From assembly GCF_020694005.1 (NCBI RefSeq), contig NZ_CP073013.1:2366578-2430577 (forward strand): a stretch of DNA of 64,000 nt. The letters run 5' to 3'. Source of the stretch: Marinomonas profundi. Its GTDB lineage: Bacteria > Pseudomonadota > Gammaproteobacteria > Pseudomonadales > Marinomonadaceae. Positions 47,704-55,876 of this stretch are shown piece by piece; position 1 is the stretch's first letter, and each line of letters opens with the position of its first letter. The notes beneath the pieces are model-generated. The model did not search any database, was not told the DNA's origin, and was given only the letters and a program-made list of their open reading frames with translations. Position numbers and translations under genes: made by a program.

Positions 47704-48768
47704 ATGCATGATATTAATGAATTGATTGACAACGTAAGACGCAATGAAGAGATTGCACGCAAATTTTTTGAAATAGAGCGTTGTATTCTTTCAATTGGGC
47801 GTTGTGATCAGTTTGTTTCAACGTTAACCAAAGAGGTGCAAAAACAGTTTAATGTGCCTTACGTTTGGGTAAATTTGATCAATGAAGCGCCTTTGTCTCA
47901 TCTGATTGAAAACTTGGAAAAAATGCCGGATCTGCGTGATCGGGTGTTGTTCACAAGGCGCCGCTCGATGATCGACATCATTAAATCCAGTAATAAAACC
48001 GTTTTGGTTAATACCAACTTGAGCCGGTGTTGGGAGATTATTCCAGCGGTTTACCGTGATATTATTTCTTCTGTAGCGATTTCCCCGCTCACCATTGATG
48101 GCGAATTAGTGGGCTTGTTTTGTCAGGCAGACGCAGACAGTACGCGTTATGATGCCACGACCAAAGACACTTTTTTGCTTGATCAACTGGCTATTAAAAT
48201 TTCAATTTGTTTGAGCAATGTGACCGCAAGAGAGAAGCTTGAATACTTGGCGACTCGTGATCCGTTAACGGGATTATTGAATCGACGGCAGCTTGAGTTA
48301 ATGCTGGACCGTGAGTTCGCTCGATCCAAACAGCAAGAGCGCGATTTAACGGTCGTATTTGTCGATTGCGATGCCTTTAAGTCAATCAACGATACGCTAG
48401 GGCATAATTGTGGTGATGAAGTGTTAGAATATATCGCCAAGCGCTTGTTAAAATATGTGCATAAGCAGGGCTTGGCGTTTCGCTTCGCTAGTGATGAGTT
48501 TGTCTTTGTGATGCCGGGGAAAAGTTATGAGCAGGCCATCATGGTGGCGGAATCTATTCAGGACTACCTTCAATCCAATCCGTTGAGATATAAATCTAAT
48601 CTTGTCCCAATTACTATTAGTTACGGTGGTGCTAGTGTGATGTCGGATGCGCCGAGTAATTATAAGCATTTGCTCAAAACAGCAGATGAGCGTCTCTATG
48701 ACTATAAAAATAACCGTAAGCGATCTGTGCCAACTAAAGTCTTTAAGTTTTTAAATAGACTGCGCTAA
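47704..48768 (+). CDS. GAF/DUF484-like plus degenerate GGDEF protein
   Basis: From ATG 47704 the protein has 354 residues. Residues 1-170 form a GAF-like sensor (DUF484-like start NEEIARKFFEIERCILSIGRCDQFVSTLTKEVQKQF; core SSVAISPLTIDGELVGLFCQAD). Residues 178-340 form a GGDEF domain: LATRDPLTGLLNRRQLE, FVDCDAFKSINDTLGHNCGDEVL and RFASDEFVF. The active-site signature is ASDEF (262-266) in place of GGDEF, and no RxxD inhibitory site precedes it. Cyclic-di-GMP synthesis is therefore uncertain; it may be a weak cyclase or a GTP-binding regulator. It has no membrane helix. An upstream TTG at 47650 is a less likely start. Confidence 0.8.
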   Translation: MHDINELIDNVRRNEEIARKFFEIERCILSIGRCDQFVSTLTKEVQKQFNVPYVWVNLINEAPLSHLIENLEKMPDLRDRVLFTRRRSMIDIIKSSNKTVLVNTNLSRCWEIIPAVYRDIISSVAISPLTIDGELVGLFCQADADSTRYDATTKDTFLLDQLAIKISICLSNVTAREKLEYLATRDPLTGLLNRRQLELMLDREFARSKQQERDLTVVFVDCDAFKSINDTLGHNCGDEVLEYIAKRLLKYVHKQGLAFRFASDEFVFVMPGKSYEQAIMVAESIQDYLQSNPLRYKSNLVPITISYGGASVMSDAPSNYKHLLKTADERLYDYKNNRKRSVPTKVFKFLNRLR

Positions 48769-48771
48769 TAT

Positions 48772-48786
48772 TGTAATTTTATTACA
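48772..48786. promoter_or_regulatory. HexR operator upstream of glk-zwf-eda
   Basis: TGTAATTTTATTACA matches the HexR box consensus (TGTAATTAAATTACA) at both half-sites, is a near-perfect palindrome, and sits 86 bases before the glk ATG. HexR represses glucose-catabolic genes and is released by the Entner-Doudoroff intermediate KDPG. A TATGCT hexamer just downstream (48788-48793) may be the -10, so binding would block the promoter. No hexR gene is in the window. Confidence 0.78.
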
Positions 48787-48871
48787 TTATGCTGGTGGTT
48801 TTTTTGGGCTTACGGTATTTTTCACCCAAAATATGTTGTAAAATTTCATAAAAATTAAATAGGGTTCGTTT

Positions 48872-49846
48872 ATGTCCCATGCTTTAATCGCCGATCTTGG
48901 TGGAACGAATGCGCGCTTTGCCTTGGTTCCCATTCATCAGTATGAGCCTCTCGAAGTTAGAGTGCTTCCTTGTAAAAATTATGAAGATTTCTTTGCTGCA
49001 GCAGCAGATTATATCGAGAATTGCAGTGTTGATATGGAAAATATCGATGCGGTGGTGCTCGCTATAGCGGGCCCTGTCAATCAAGCGGTGATCCGCTTTT
49101 CTAATAACCCATGGCATTTTACCCGTGACGAAGTGCAGTCTTATTTTGGTGATGATAAACCCGTTGCCTTGCTGAATGACTTTGATGCGGTTGGTTACAG
49201 TTTAGAGGTTCTCTCCACCAAGGATATGGTGGTTTTAGGAGAGCGTTCTACGGTAGACCCAAAAGCGCCTTGCTGGGTGGTGGGAGCGGGTACTGGACTG
49301 GGGATTTCCTGCGTTGTTCCCCAAGACAACGGCCCTAACATGGTGTTGCCAGGTGAAGGCGGCCATGTGGACTTATCGGCTTGCAATGACCTTGAAGATG
49401 ATATTCTGAAGTTCCTACGCACTCGCCATAAGCGCGTTTCGGCAGAACGAGTGCTGTCAGGAATGGGGCTTGAAAACTTATATGAAGCCATAGCGTTGCG
49501 GGAAGGAATAGAGCGACGTTTAACGGCACCTGAAATAGGCGAAGCGCTAAAGCAGGGAAATGATCCCATTGCAAACGCCGCATTAGAGCAGTTTTTTGTG
49601 TTCTTAGGTCGAGTGATTGGTGATCTTGTTTTATCGGTTGAGTCTCGTGGTGGTGTCTATATTGCGGGGGGGATTGTGCCTCGTTATGTAAATGAAATTC
49701 TTGAAAGCGGCTTTCGTGAGGCAATGCAAGATAAAGGTCGCATGAAAGAGTTTGTTTCACCTATTCCGACTTTTATTGTGATGTCTGAATACCCAGGGCT
49801 GATGGGGTGTGCTTGTTATGCATCTCATCTTGTGTCGAAAGCCTAA
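48872..49846 (+). CDS. glk: Glucokinase
   Basis: The 324-residue enzyme is a bacterial ROK-independent glucokinase: LIADLGGTNARFALVP (phosphate-1), ALLNDFDAVGYSLEVL, VVGAGTGLGISCVV (phosphate-2), LPGEGGHVDLSA with the sugar-binding Glu/Gly and YIAGGIVPRY (adenosine loop). It phosphorylates glucose with ATP, feeding zwf just downstream. It heads the glk-zwf-eda operon. Confidence 0.95.
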   Translation: MSHALIADLGGTNARFALVPIHQYEPLEVRVLPCKNYEDFFAAAADYIENCSVDMENIDAVVLAIAGPVNQAVIRFSNNPWHFTRDEVQSYFGDDKPVALLNDFDAVGYSLEVLSTKDMVVLGERSTVDPKAPCWVVGAGTGLGISCVVPQDNGPNMVLPGEGGHVDLSACNDLEDDILKFLRTRHKRVSAERVLSGMGLENLYEAIALREGIERRLTAPEIGEALKQGNDPIANAALEQFFVFLGRVIGDLVLSVESRGGVYIAGGIVPRYVNEILESGFREAMQDKGRMKEFVSPIPTFIVMSEYPGLMGCACYASHLVSKA

Positions 49847-49865
49847 ATAGTTGGAGAAAGAATAT

Positions 49866-51341
49866 ATGAAGGCCAGTTTAAAAGCCTGTGACGTTGTCAT
49901 TTTTGGTGGCGGCGGTGATCTTGCGATGCGTAAGTTATTGCCCGCTTTGTACCATTTGGATATGGATGGTTTGCTTGCTCCAACGACGCGCATTATTGGT
50001 GCTTCGAGACGGGAAGTGAGTACCGAAGAATATCAAACAAAGATTCGAGCGGCGCTTGATGAGTTTGTTCCTTCTAGTATCGGAGACGAAAAAACATGGC
50101 CGCGCTTTAAAGAGCGGTTAAGTTATGTGTCTGTGGATGCTCAGCAAGAAGCCGATTTTTCTCGTCTGAATGATCATGAAGTTGGTGGTGATAATCGCGA
50201 TGTGGTGTTTTATCTTGCGACTTCGCCTGATTTATTTGGCTCTATTTGTACTTCGTTGGCCGCTCACGGCTTGAATGCCGATCGTATGCGAGTGGTATTA
50301 GAAAAACCACTAGGTCGCGATTTGGTGTCATCTCGCGCCATTAACGACGAAGTGATGAAGAACTTTAGTGAACAACAAGCCTTCCGTATTGATCATTACC
50401 TTGGTAAAGAAACGGTACAGAATTTATTGGCTATTCGCTTTGGTAATACACTGTTTGAACCCTTATGGGACAGTGCGCATATTGATAATGTGCAGATTAC
50501 CGTTTCTGAAACGGTTGGTGTAGAAGGGCGCTGGGGTTATTACGATAATGCCGGTGCCATGCGTGACATGGTGCAAAACCATTTGATTCAGTTGTTATGT
50601 TTGGTGGCGATGGAGCCGCCTGGTCGAATGGATGCGGATTCCGTACGCGATGAAAAAATTAAAGTATTAAAAGCTTTGCGTCCTATCGCTGGAGCAAACG
50701 CTTATACCAAAACCGTGCGTGGTCAATATGCGAAAGGCATGATTAACGGTAAAGAAGTAAAAGGCTATTTCGATGAAGAGGGTAGTAACCCGACTTCAAG
50801 AACGGAAACTTTTGTGGCTTTACGAGCGGATATCGACAACTGGCGTTGGGCTGGCGTGCCTTTTTACCTTAGAACGGGCAAGCGTTTAGGTCAGCGTTAT
50901 TCTGAAATTGTGATTCAGTACAAGGCGGTTCCGCACAGTATCTTTAGTGATGAAAGCAACCGTCAACTACAGCGTAATCAGCTAATTATTCGTCTTCAGC
51001 CAGAAGAGAAAATCTCTTTGACGGTGATGAATAAAGTACCTGGTGCAAGCGAAGGAATGAATCTTCAGCCGGTTGATTTGAACTTAAGTCTAACCGAAGC
51101 CTTTAATGACAAGCGTAGTCCAGAAGCCTATGAGCGACTGTTGTTGGACGTGATGCGTAATGATGCCACCTTGTTCATGCGCTACGATGAAGTAGAAGCC
51201 GCGTGGAAATGGGTGGACGGCATTATGTCCGCTTGGAGCCAAACCAGCGAGCGTCCTAAAGAGTACGCTTCGGGTTCTTGGGGGCCTGCTGCGTCTATGG
51301 CGTTGCCGATTAAAGATGGCCGCAATTGGCATGACTATTAA
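49866..51341 (+). CDS. zwf: Glucose-6-phosphate 1-dehydrogenase
   Basis: The 491-residue enzyme has the nucleotide loop VVIFGGGGDLAMRKLLPALYHL, the EKPLGRD segment and the active-site motif FRIDHYLGKETVQN. It oxidises glucose-6-P to 6-phosphogluconolactone with NADP+ or NAD+. Start ATG 49866 follows GGAGAAAG; the frame from 49851 is not needed. It is 19 bases after glk and 22 bases before eda. Confidence 0.96.
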   Translation: MKASLKACDVVIFGGGGDLAMRKLLPALYHLDMDGLLAPTTRIIGASRREVSTEEYQTKIRAALDEFVPSSIGDEKTWPRFKERLSYVSVDAQQEADFSRLNDHEVGGDNRDVVFYLATSPDLFGSICTSLAAHGLNADRMRVVLEKPLGRDLVSSRAINDEVMKNFSEQQAFRIDHYLGKETVQNLLAIRFGNTLFEPLWDSAHIDNVQITVSETVGVEGRWGYYDNAGAMRDMVQNHLIQLLCLVAMEPPGRMDADSVRDEKIKVLKALRPIAGANAYTKTVRGQYAKGMINGKEVKGYFDEEGSNPTSRTETFVALRADIDNWRWAGVPFYLRTGKRLGQRYSEIVIQYKAVPHSIFSDESNRQLQRNQLIIRLQPEEKISLTVMNKVPGASEGMNLQPVDLNLSLTEAFNDKRSPEAYERLLLDVMRNDATLFMRYDEVEAAWKWVDGIMSAWSQTSERPKEYASGSWGPAASMALPIKDGRNWHDY

Positions 51342-51363
51342 GTCTTAATAAAAGGAAAATAAA

Positions 51364-51990
51364 ATGACTACTTCTTATACTGCTGAGCAGGTAATGACCG
51401 CGACGCCTGTCGTGCCTGTTATTGTTGTTGATAGCGTAGAGCAGGCTGTTGCATTGGGCAAAGCGCTGGTTGCTGGTGGCGTGCCTGTTTTGGAGGTGAC
51501 TTTGCGTACACCGGTCGCCTTAGAAGCGATTACGGCGCTTCGCAAGGAAGTTCCTGGGGCGATTGTGGGAGCTGGGACAGTTTGTTCTCGTGCCCAATAT
51601 ATTCAAGCCATCGAAGCGGGCTCCCAGTTTATTATCAGCCCAGGAATGACCGCTGACTTATTGGCGGTGGGCAAAGAGTACGACGTACCTTACTTGCCCG
51701 CCGTGGCAACCATTTCGGATATTTTGTTGGGGATGGAGTACGGTTATGACCGTTTTAAATTTTTCCCTGCTGAAGTGAATGGTGGCGTTAAGGCGTTAAA
51801 AGCCTTTGGCGGCCCATTGCCGCAAATCAAATTCTGTCCAACGGGCGGTATTGGTGCGAACAATTTCCGCGAATATTTGGCCTTGCCAAATGTGCTTTGT
51901 GTGGGGGGGTCTTGGATTGTGCCAACCGACTTAGTTCGTGCTGAGAAGTGGGCTGAGATTACGGAACTGGCGAAATCTGTGGCTCAGTAA
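51364..51990 (+). CDS. eda: KDPG (KHG/KDPG) aldolase
   Basis: The 208-residue class I aldolase has the Glu of [31 protein letters not shown] and the Schiff-base Lys in [10 protein letters not shown], then [14 protein letters not shown]. It splits 2-keto-3-deoxy-6-phosphogluconate into pyruvate and glyceraldehyde-3-P, the last step of the Entner-Doudoroff route. The lactonase gene pgl that often lies between zwf and eda is absent. Confidence 0.95.
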   Translation: MTTSYTAEQVMTATPVVPVIVVDSVEQAVALGKALVAGGVPVLEVTLRTPVALEAITALRKEVPGAIVGAGTVCSRAQYIQAIEAGSQFIISPGMTADLLAVGKEYDVPYLPAVATISDILLGMEYGYDRFKFFPAEVNGGVKALKAFGGPLPQIKFCPTGGIGANNFREYLALPNVLCVGGSWIVPTDLVRAEKWAEITELAKSVAQ

Positions 51991-52033
51991 AAGTATTCTT
52001 CTGTTGATTTGAAACAAGAAGACTCGGTGTGAA

Positions 52034-52066
52034 AAAAGGGGAAGGGCGATTGCTCTTCCCCTTTTT
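52034..52066. terminator. Bidirectional terminator between eda and the PhoH gene
   Basis: AAAAAGGGGAAG and CTTCCCCTTTTT flank a 10-base loop; the A- and T-runs serve both converging genes. Confidence 0.9.
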
Positions 52067-52101
52067 AGTGCTTTCTTTTTACTTTTTTTAAGCTGTGTTG
52101 C

Positions 52102-53514
52102 TTATAGGTTTTCTTCGGCAAACTCAGCGAGTCGGCTTCGTTCTATACCGTTGACATGCATAATGCTGGCGTATTTGAAGGATTTGGATTTTTCAACTAG
52201 ATAGGTCAATCCAGATGTGAGTGGAGTAATGTATTTGTTGTCAATTTGAGCTAGGTTGCCTAATATAATGATTTTTGAGTTGCTGCCGACTCGAGTCACG
52301 ATGGATTTGAGTTGAAATTGCGTTAGGCCTTGAGCCTCATCAATAATGATTAAGGCATTATTGAAGGAGCGTCCACGCATAAAGTTTAATGACTTAAACT
52401 GAATGTTGGCTTTTTGCTTTACGTAATCAATGCTGCTAAAAGAGTGCTCGTCGGCGCCATGTAGGATTTCTAGGTTGTCGTCGAAAGCCGCCAGCCAAGG
52501 TGCCATTTTTTCTTCTTCTGTACCGGGTAGGAAGCCAATATCTTCTGCCATCGGAGGGGTTGATCTGGCCACGATGATCTTATTGAAACGTTTTTCTTCC
52601 ATGGTGACTTGTAAGCCATACGCGAGCGCTAAGAGTGTTTTGCCTGAACCTGCTGGCCCTGTCATTACCATCATGTCTGAATTGTCATGACGCAATAAAT
52701 AGAAAGCCATGGCTTGCTCTAAATTACGGGGCAAGATCCCCCAGAAGTTTTGATGCATCAAATGCTGTTTATTGATATCGAGTAAATAGACGTGTTCTTC
52801 GTCAAGATTGACGACAAAGCCGATGAAGTCCTCGTCGTCGATCACAAACATATTAAAATAGATGTTGGGTAAATGGCTTTTGCTAATGACGTGAACGGTA
52901 TGGCGTCCATGGGTTTCTGTGTTGACGCTGTCTATAGTCGACCAGAAACTGCCAGAAAACTGAATATAGCCTTTGCTCATTAAGTCTAAATCATCGAGTA
53001 CCTTGTCTTTTCGGTAGTCTTCTACGCGTTCTAGTCCAGACCCTTTTGCCTTGATGCGCATGTTAATGTCTTTTGTTACTAGGCAAACAGTAGAGCGTGG
53101 GTGCGTGGCTTGCAAACTTAAACCGACATTGATAATGCGGTTATCATTAGCATGATCATGGTTGCCATTTAGGAAAGGGATGTTATCGGTGAGGGTGATT
53201 TGTTGGTCTGGGAAGATCGCCAGCGTGCCTTCGTTGCGCTTTTTATCGGTGTTGTTGTCATCATCACTGCTGTCCATTACACGGATAGGAACGCCTGCTT
53301 GAAGCTCTCTGGGTGAGGCATTACTGACTATTTTGTCAATGGTGTTGATCGCAACGCGTGCTTCGCGGCTAACGTCTTTGTCTCTTCTGTCTTTAATGAC
53401 ATCCAGCTCTTCAAGGACGGTCATAGGAATAACGACTTTGTGTTCGGCAAAAGCATAAATGGCCAATGGGTCGTGCAATAACACGTTGGTGTCAAGAACG
53501 TAGATTTTTTCCAT
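52102..53514 (-). CDS. PIN domain plus PhoH-type ATPase
   Basis: The 470-residue protein joins an N-terminal PIN nuclease domain (KIYVLDTNVLLHDPLAIYAF and VTKDINMRIKAKGSGL, with acidic residues at the usual places) to a C-terminal PhoH ATPase (MMVMTGPAGSGKTLLALAYGLQ, Walker A; NALIIIDEAQGLTQFQLKSIVTRVGSNSKIIILGN, Walker B and sensor). It is the PIN-PhoH (YlaK-like) architecture, predicted to unwind and cut RNA; the cellular role is poorly known. It is monocistronic, convergent with eda. Confidence 0.9.
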   Translation of the reverse strand: MEKIYVLDTNVLLHDPLAIYAFAEHKVVIPMTVLEELDVIKDRRDKDVSREARVAINTIDKIVSNASPRELQAGVPIRVMDSSDDDNNTDKKRNEGTLAIFPDQQITLTDNIPFLNGNHDHANDNRIINVGLSLQATHPRSTVCLVTKDINMRIKAKGSGLERVEDYRKDKVLDDLDLMSKGYIQFSGSFWSTIDSVNTETHGRHTVHVISKSHLPNIYFNMFVIDDEDFIGFVVNLDEEHVYLLDINKQHLMHQNFWGILPRNLEQAMAFYLLRHDNSDMMVMTGPAGSGKTLLALAYGLQVTMEEKRFNKIIVARSTPPMAEDIGFLPGTEEEKMAPWLAAFDDNLEILHGADEHSFSSIDYVKQKANIQFKSLNFMRGRSFNNALIIIDEAQGLTQFQLKSIVTRVGSNSKIIILGNLAQIDNKYITPLTSGLTYLVEKSKSFKYASIMHVNGIERSRLAEFAEENL

Positions 53515-53583
53515 AGAGTATTACTCCCACAATAAGTATGTCGTGTGCTTTTGGATGGTGAATAAGCGAGCTTTTAATAGAGC

Positions 53584-53645
53584 AGAAAATAACAGGGTAA
53601 AAAATAACAAGATAGAAAGTAACGGGGTGAAAAGTAACAGATTCG
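53584..53645. repeat. 15-bp tandem repeat, four copies
   Basis: The core TAAC recurs at 53590, 53605, 53620 and 53635, exactly 15 bases apart, in units such as GAAAATAACAGGGTA and GAAAGTAACGGGGTG. The unit is a multiple of three and the minus strand is open across it, with a five-residue Leu/Phe-rich periodicity. Confidence 0.8.
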
Positions 53646-53823
53646 GCATGAGTCGACGAGGTGATGGATAGACCAACGAAGGGGAGATCGGGTTATATTG
53701 ATTACGGTTATGGCTTTTTGGCAAGTTAAACCTCACTGTCTTTATCCATACTCTAGCTTGAGTGTATGACAGTTTTGTTGCTTATGCTTGTTCTGAAAGG
53801 TTTTTTTAGTATTTTTTGGTTAT

Positions 53824-53854
53824 AAAAAAACCGCTGTTTATGGCAGCGGTTTTT
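53824..53854 (-). terminator. Terminator after rpoD
   Basis: AAAACCGCTG and CAGCGGTTTT arms around a 7-base loop end the macromolecular synthesis operon; A and T runs flank both sides. Confidence 0.88.
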
Positions 53855-53867
53855 AGGTCTACGAATC

Positions 53868-53939
53868 TTAGTTGTCCAAGCAGCGTTGCTTATCTAAGAC
53901 ACTTTAATCGTTAAAAGACACTTTAGTCGTCCAAGAAGC
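53868..53939. repeat. Imperfect duplication of the rpoD 3' end
   Basis: TTAGTCGTCCAAGAAGC, which holds the rpoD stop codon (53923-53939), is repeated as TTAGTTGTCCAAGCAGC (53868-53884), and GACACTTTA-TCGT occurs at 53898 and 53917, 19 bases apart. The region is a decaying tandem duplication of the gene's last codons. Confidence 0.65.
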
Positions 53940-55761
53940 TTCTTAGATGCTCGGAACGGCTAGGATGGCGTAGTTTACGCAGTGCTTTGGCTTCAATTTG
54001 GCGAATACGCTCACGCGTCACGTCAAACTGTTTACCCACTTCTTCAAGCGTATGATCGGTGTTCATATCAATGCCGAAACGCATGCGCAACACTTTGGCT
54101 TCACGGGCTGTTAGGCCAGCTAGTACCAGCGTGGTTGACTCGCGCAAACCTTCAATGGTGGCGATATCAATCGGTGACTCAGCGCCATCGTCTTCAATGA
54201 AGTCGCCTAGGTGAGAATCTTCGTCGTCACCGATAGGGGTTTCCATTGAGATAGGTTCTTTAGCGATCTTCAATACTTTACGAATCTTGTCTTCAGGCAT
54301 GTCCATGCGAGCGGCCAATTCTTCTGGCGTTGCTTCGCGCCCCATTTCCTGCAGCATTTGACGAGAGATACGATTCAGTTTGTTAATCGTTTCAATCATG
54401 TGCACTGGAATACGGATAGTGCGAGCCTGATCGGCAATCGAACGCGTGATTGCCTGACGAATCCACCAAGTAGCGTAAGTCGAGAACTTATAACCGCGGC
54501 GGTATTCAAATTTATCAACCGCTTTCATTAGGCCGATATTGCCTTCTTGAATAAGGTCTAAGAATTGTAAACCACGGTTGGTGTATTTCTTCGCAATAGA
54601 GATCACCAAACGTAGGTTGGCTTCGACCATTTCTTTTTTCGCACGACGAGCACGAGTTTCACCAATAGAAATGCGACGATTGATTTCTTTAAGTTCGGCG
54701 ATCGTTAGCCCTGTTTCTTTTGCAACGGCACGAAGTTTGCGCTGGCTGCGCATAAATTCCGCTTCGTTTTCTTCCAGCGAGGTCGCGTAATCGGCACCAG
54801 AAGCAATTTGCTCTTTAAGCCAATCTGGATTGGTTTCATTGCTTGGGAAACGCTTCAAAAACTCGGTTCTTGGCATGCCGGATTTACGCACGCAGACTTG
54901 CATAATAAGGCGCTCTTGATCGCGCACTTTTTCCATGCGAGAACGGACGCGGTCGATCAGATCATCAAACAGTTTAGGTACAAGCTTGATCGGTGCGAAG
55001 CTAATACTTAATTCTTCCTGCTTACTTTTAACCACAGGATCTTGGCGATCGCGGGTTTCTAGTAATGTGTTCAGTTCGATGTAGATGCGCTTGATGTCAT
55101 TGAAACGCAATGCGGTTTCTTCAGGGTCAGGGCCGTTATCGGTTTCTTCTTCGGTTGTCTCTGAATCGTCATCGTCGTCGTCATTGTCGGCGGTATCTTC
55201 ATCGATTACCGGCTCTTCGGTGACGGTTTCCTCAAAAACAGGCTCTTCGCCATCGCCATCGATAAAACCACTAAAAATATCGCTCAGACGACCTTCTTCT
55301 TCCTGTACTTTGGTGTAGGCATTAAGCAATACGTCTACGGCACCAGGGAAGTAAGAAATGGCCGCCATGACTTCACGTGTGCCTTCTTCGATGCGCTTTG
55401 CAATAGCAATTTCGCCGGCACGAGTCAGTAGCTCAACTGTCCCCATTTCACGCATGTACATGCGCACAGGATCCGTTGTTCTAGTAATGTCCCCTTCTAC
55501 TGCGGCTAGAGCGGCGGCGGCTTCTTCAGCGGCGGCTTCATCTGTCGCATCGCCTTCTTCCATAAGAAGGCTATCTTTATCGGGTGCAACTTCGGAAACC
55601 GTAATGCCCATGTCGTTGATCATGGCAATGATTTCTTCTACTTGCTCCGGGTCTGAAAGGTCATCAGGGAGGTGGTCATTAACTTCAGAAAAAGTTAGGT
55701 AACCTTGTTCTTTACCCTTGGTGATCAGCTCTTTGAGACGTGACTGTTGAGTGTCTGGCAT
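53923..55761 (-). CDS. rpoD: RNA polymerase primary sigma factor (sigma-70)
   Basis: The 612-residue protein has region 1.1 (residues 1-80), region 1.2 ([31 protein letters not shown]), an acidic non-conserved stretch rich in Asp/Glu (about 165-215), region 2 ([40 protein letters not shown]), region 3 and region 4 ([42 protein letters not shown]). It directs housekeeping transcription. It is last in rpsU-yqeY-dnaG-rpoD and has its own promoter at 55810-55838. Confidence 0.97.
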   Translation of the reverse strand: MPDTQQSRLKELITKGKEQGYLTFSEVNDHLPDDLSDPEQVEEIIAMINDMGITVSEVAPDKDSLLMEEGDATDEAAAEEAAAALAAVEGDITRTTDPVRMYMREMGTVELLTRAGEIAIAKRIEEGTREVMAAISYFPGAVDVLLNAYTKVQEEEGRLSDIFSGFIDGDGEEPVFEETVTEEPVIDEDTADNDDDDDDSETTEEETDNGPDPEETALRFNDIKRIYIELNTLLETRDRQDPVVKSKQEELSISFAPIKLVPKLFDDLIDRVRSRMEKVRDQERLIMQVCVRKSGMPRTEFLKRFPSNETNPDWLKEQIASGADYATSLEENEAEFMRSQRKLRAVAKETGLTIAELKEINRRISIGETRARRAKKEMVEANLRLVISIAKKYTNRGLQFLDLIQEGNIGLMKAVDKFEYRRGYKFSTYATWWIRQAITRSIADQARTIRIPVHMIETINKLNRISRQMLQEMGREATPEELAARMDMPEDKIRKVLKIAKEPISMETPIGDDEDSHLGDFIEDDGAESPIDIATIEGLRESTTLVLAGLTAREAKVLRMRFGIDMNTDHTLEEVGKQFDVTRERIRQIEAKALRKLRHPSRSEHLRSFLDD

Positions 55762-55809
55762 TCGACAACCTATCGTTAGAAATTCATTTGGGAGTTTAGC
55801 AAGCCGCGG

Positions 55810-55838
55810 ATTATAACAAAATCAATCACTTTTATCCA
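55810..55838 (-). promoter_or_regulatory. Internal promoter of rpoD
   Basis: On the minus strand TGGATA (55838-55833) and TATAAT (55815-55810) are spaced by 17 bases in the 115-base gap between dnaG and rpoD. It allows rpoD to be expressed apart from dnaG. Confidence 0.7.
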
Positions 55839-55876
55839 CCGAATCCTTTCTTTTGTGGGCGAAAATTAAGCAATCT

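Larger units (their letters stand above)
53515..53922. other. Intergenic region with tandem repeats and a duplicated rpoD end
   Basis: The gap contains four 15-bp tandem units around 53584-53645, a terminator at 53824-53854 and, at 53868-53922, imperfect copies of the last bases of rpoD. A 71-codon minus-strand frame (53521-53736) covers the 15-bp repeats; it has no family features and is not called as a gene. The PhoH promoter must lie here. Confidence 0.6.

Noticed and set aside
48837-48850. Second HexR box before glk
   Set aside because: Only one half-site (TGTAA) is good; the other half does not match TTACA.
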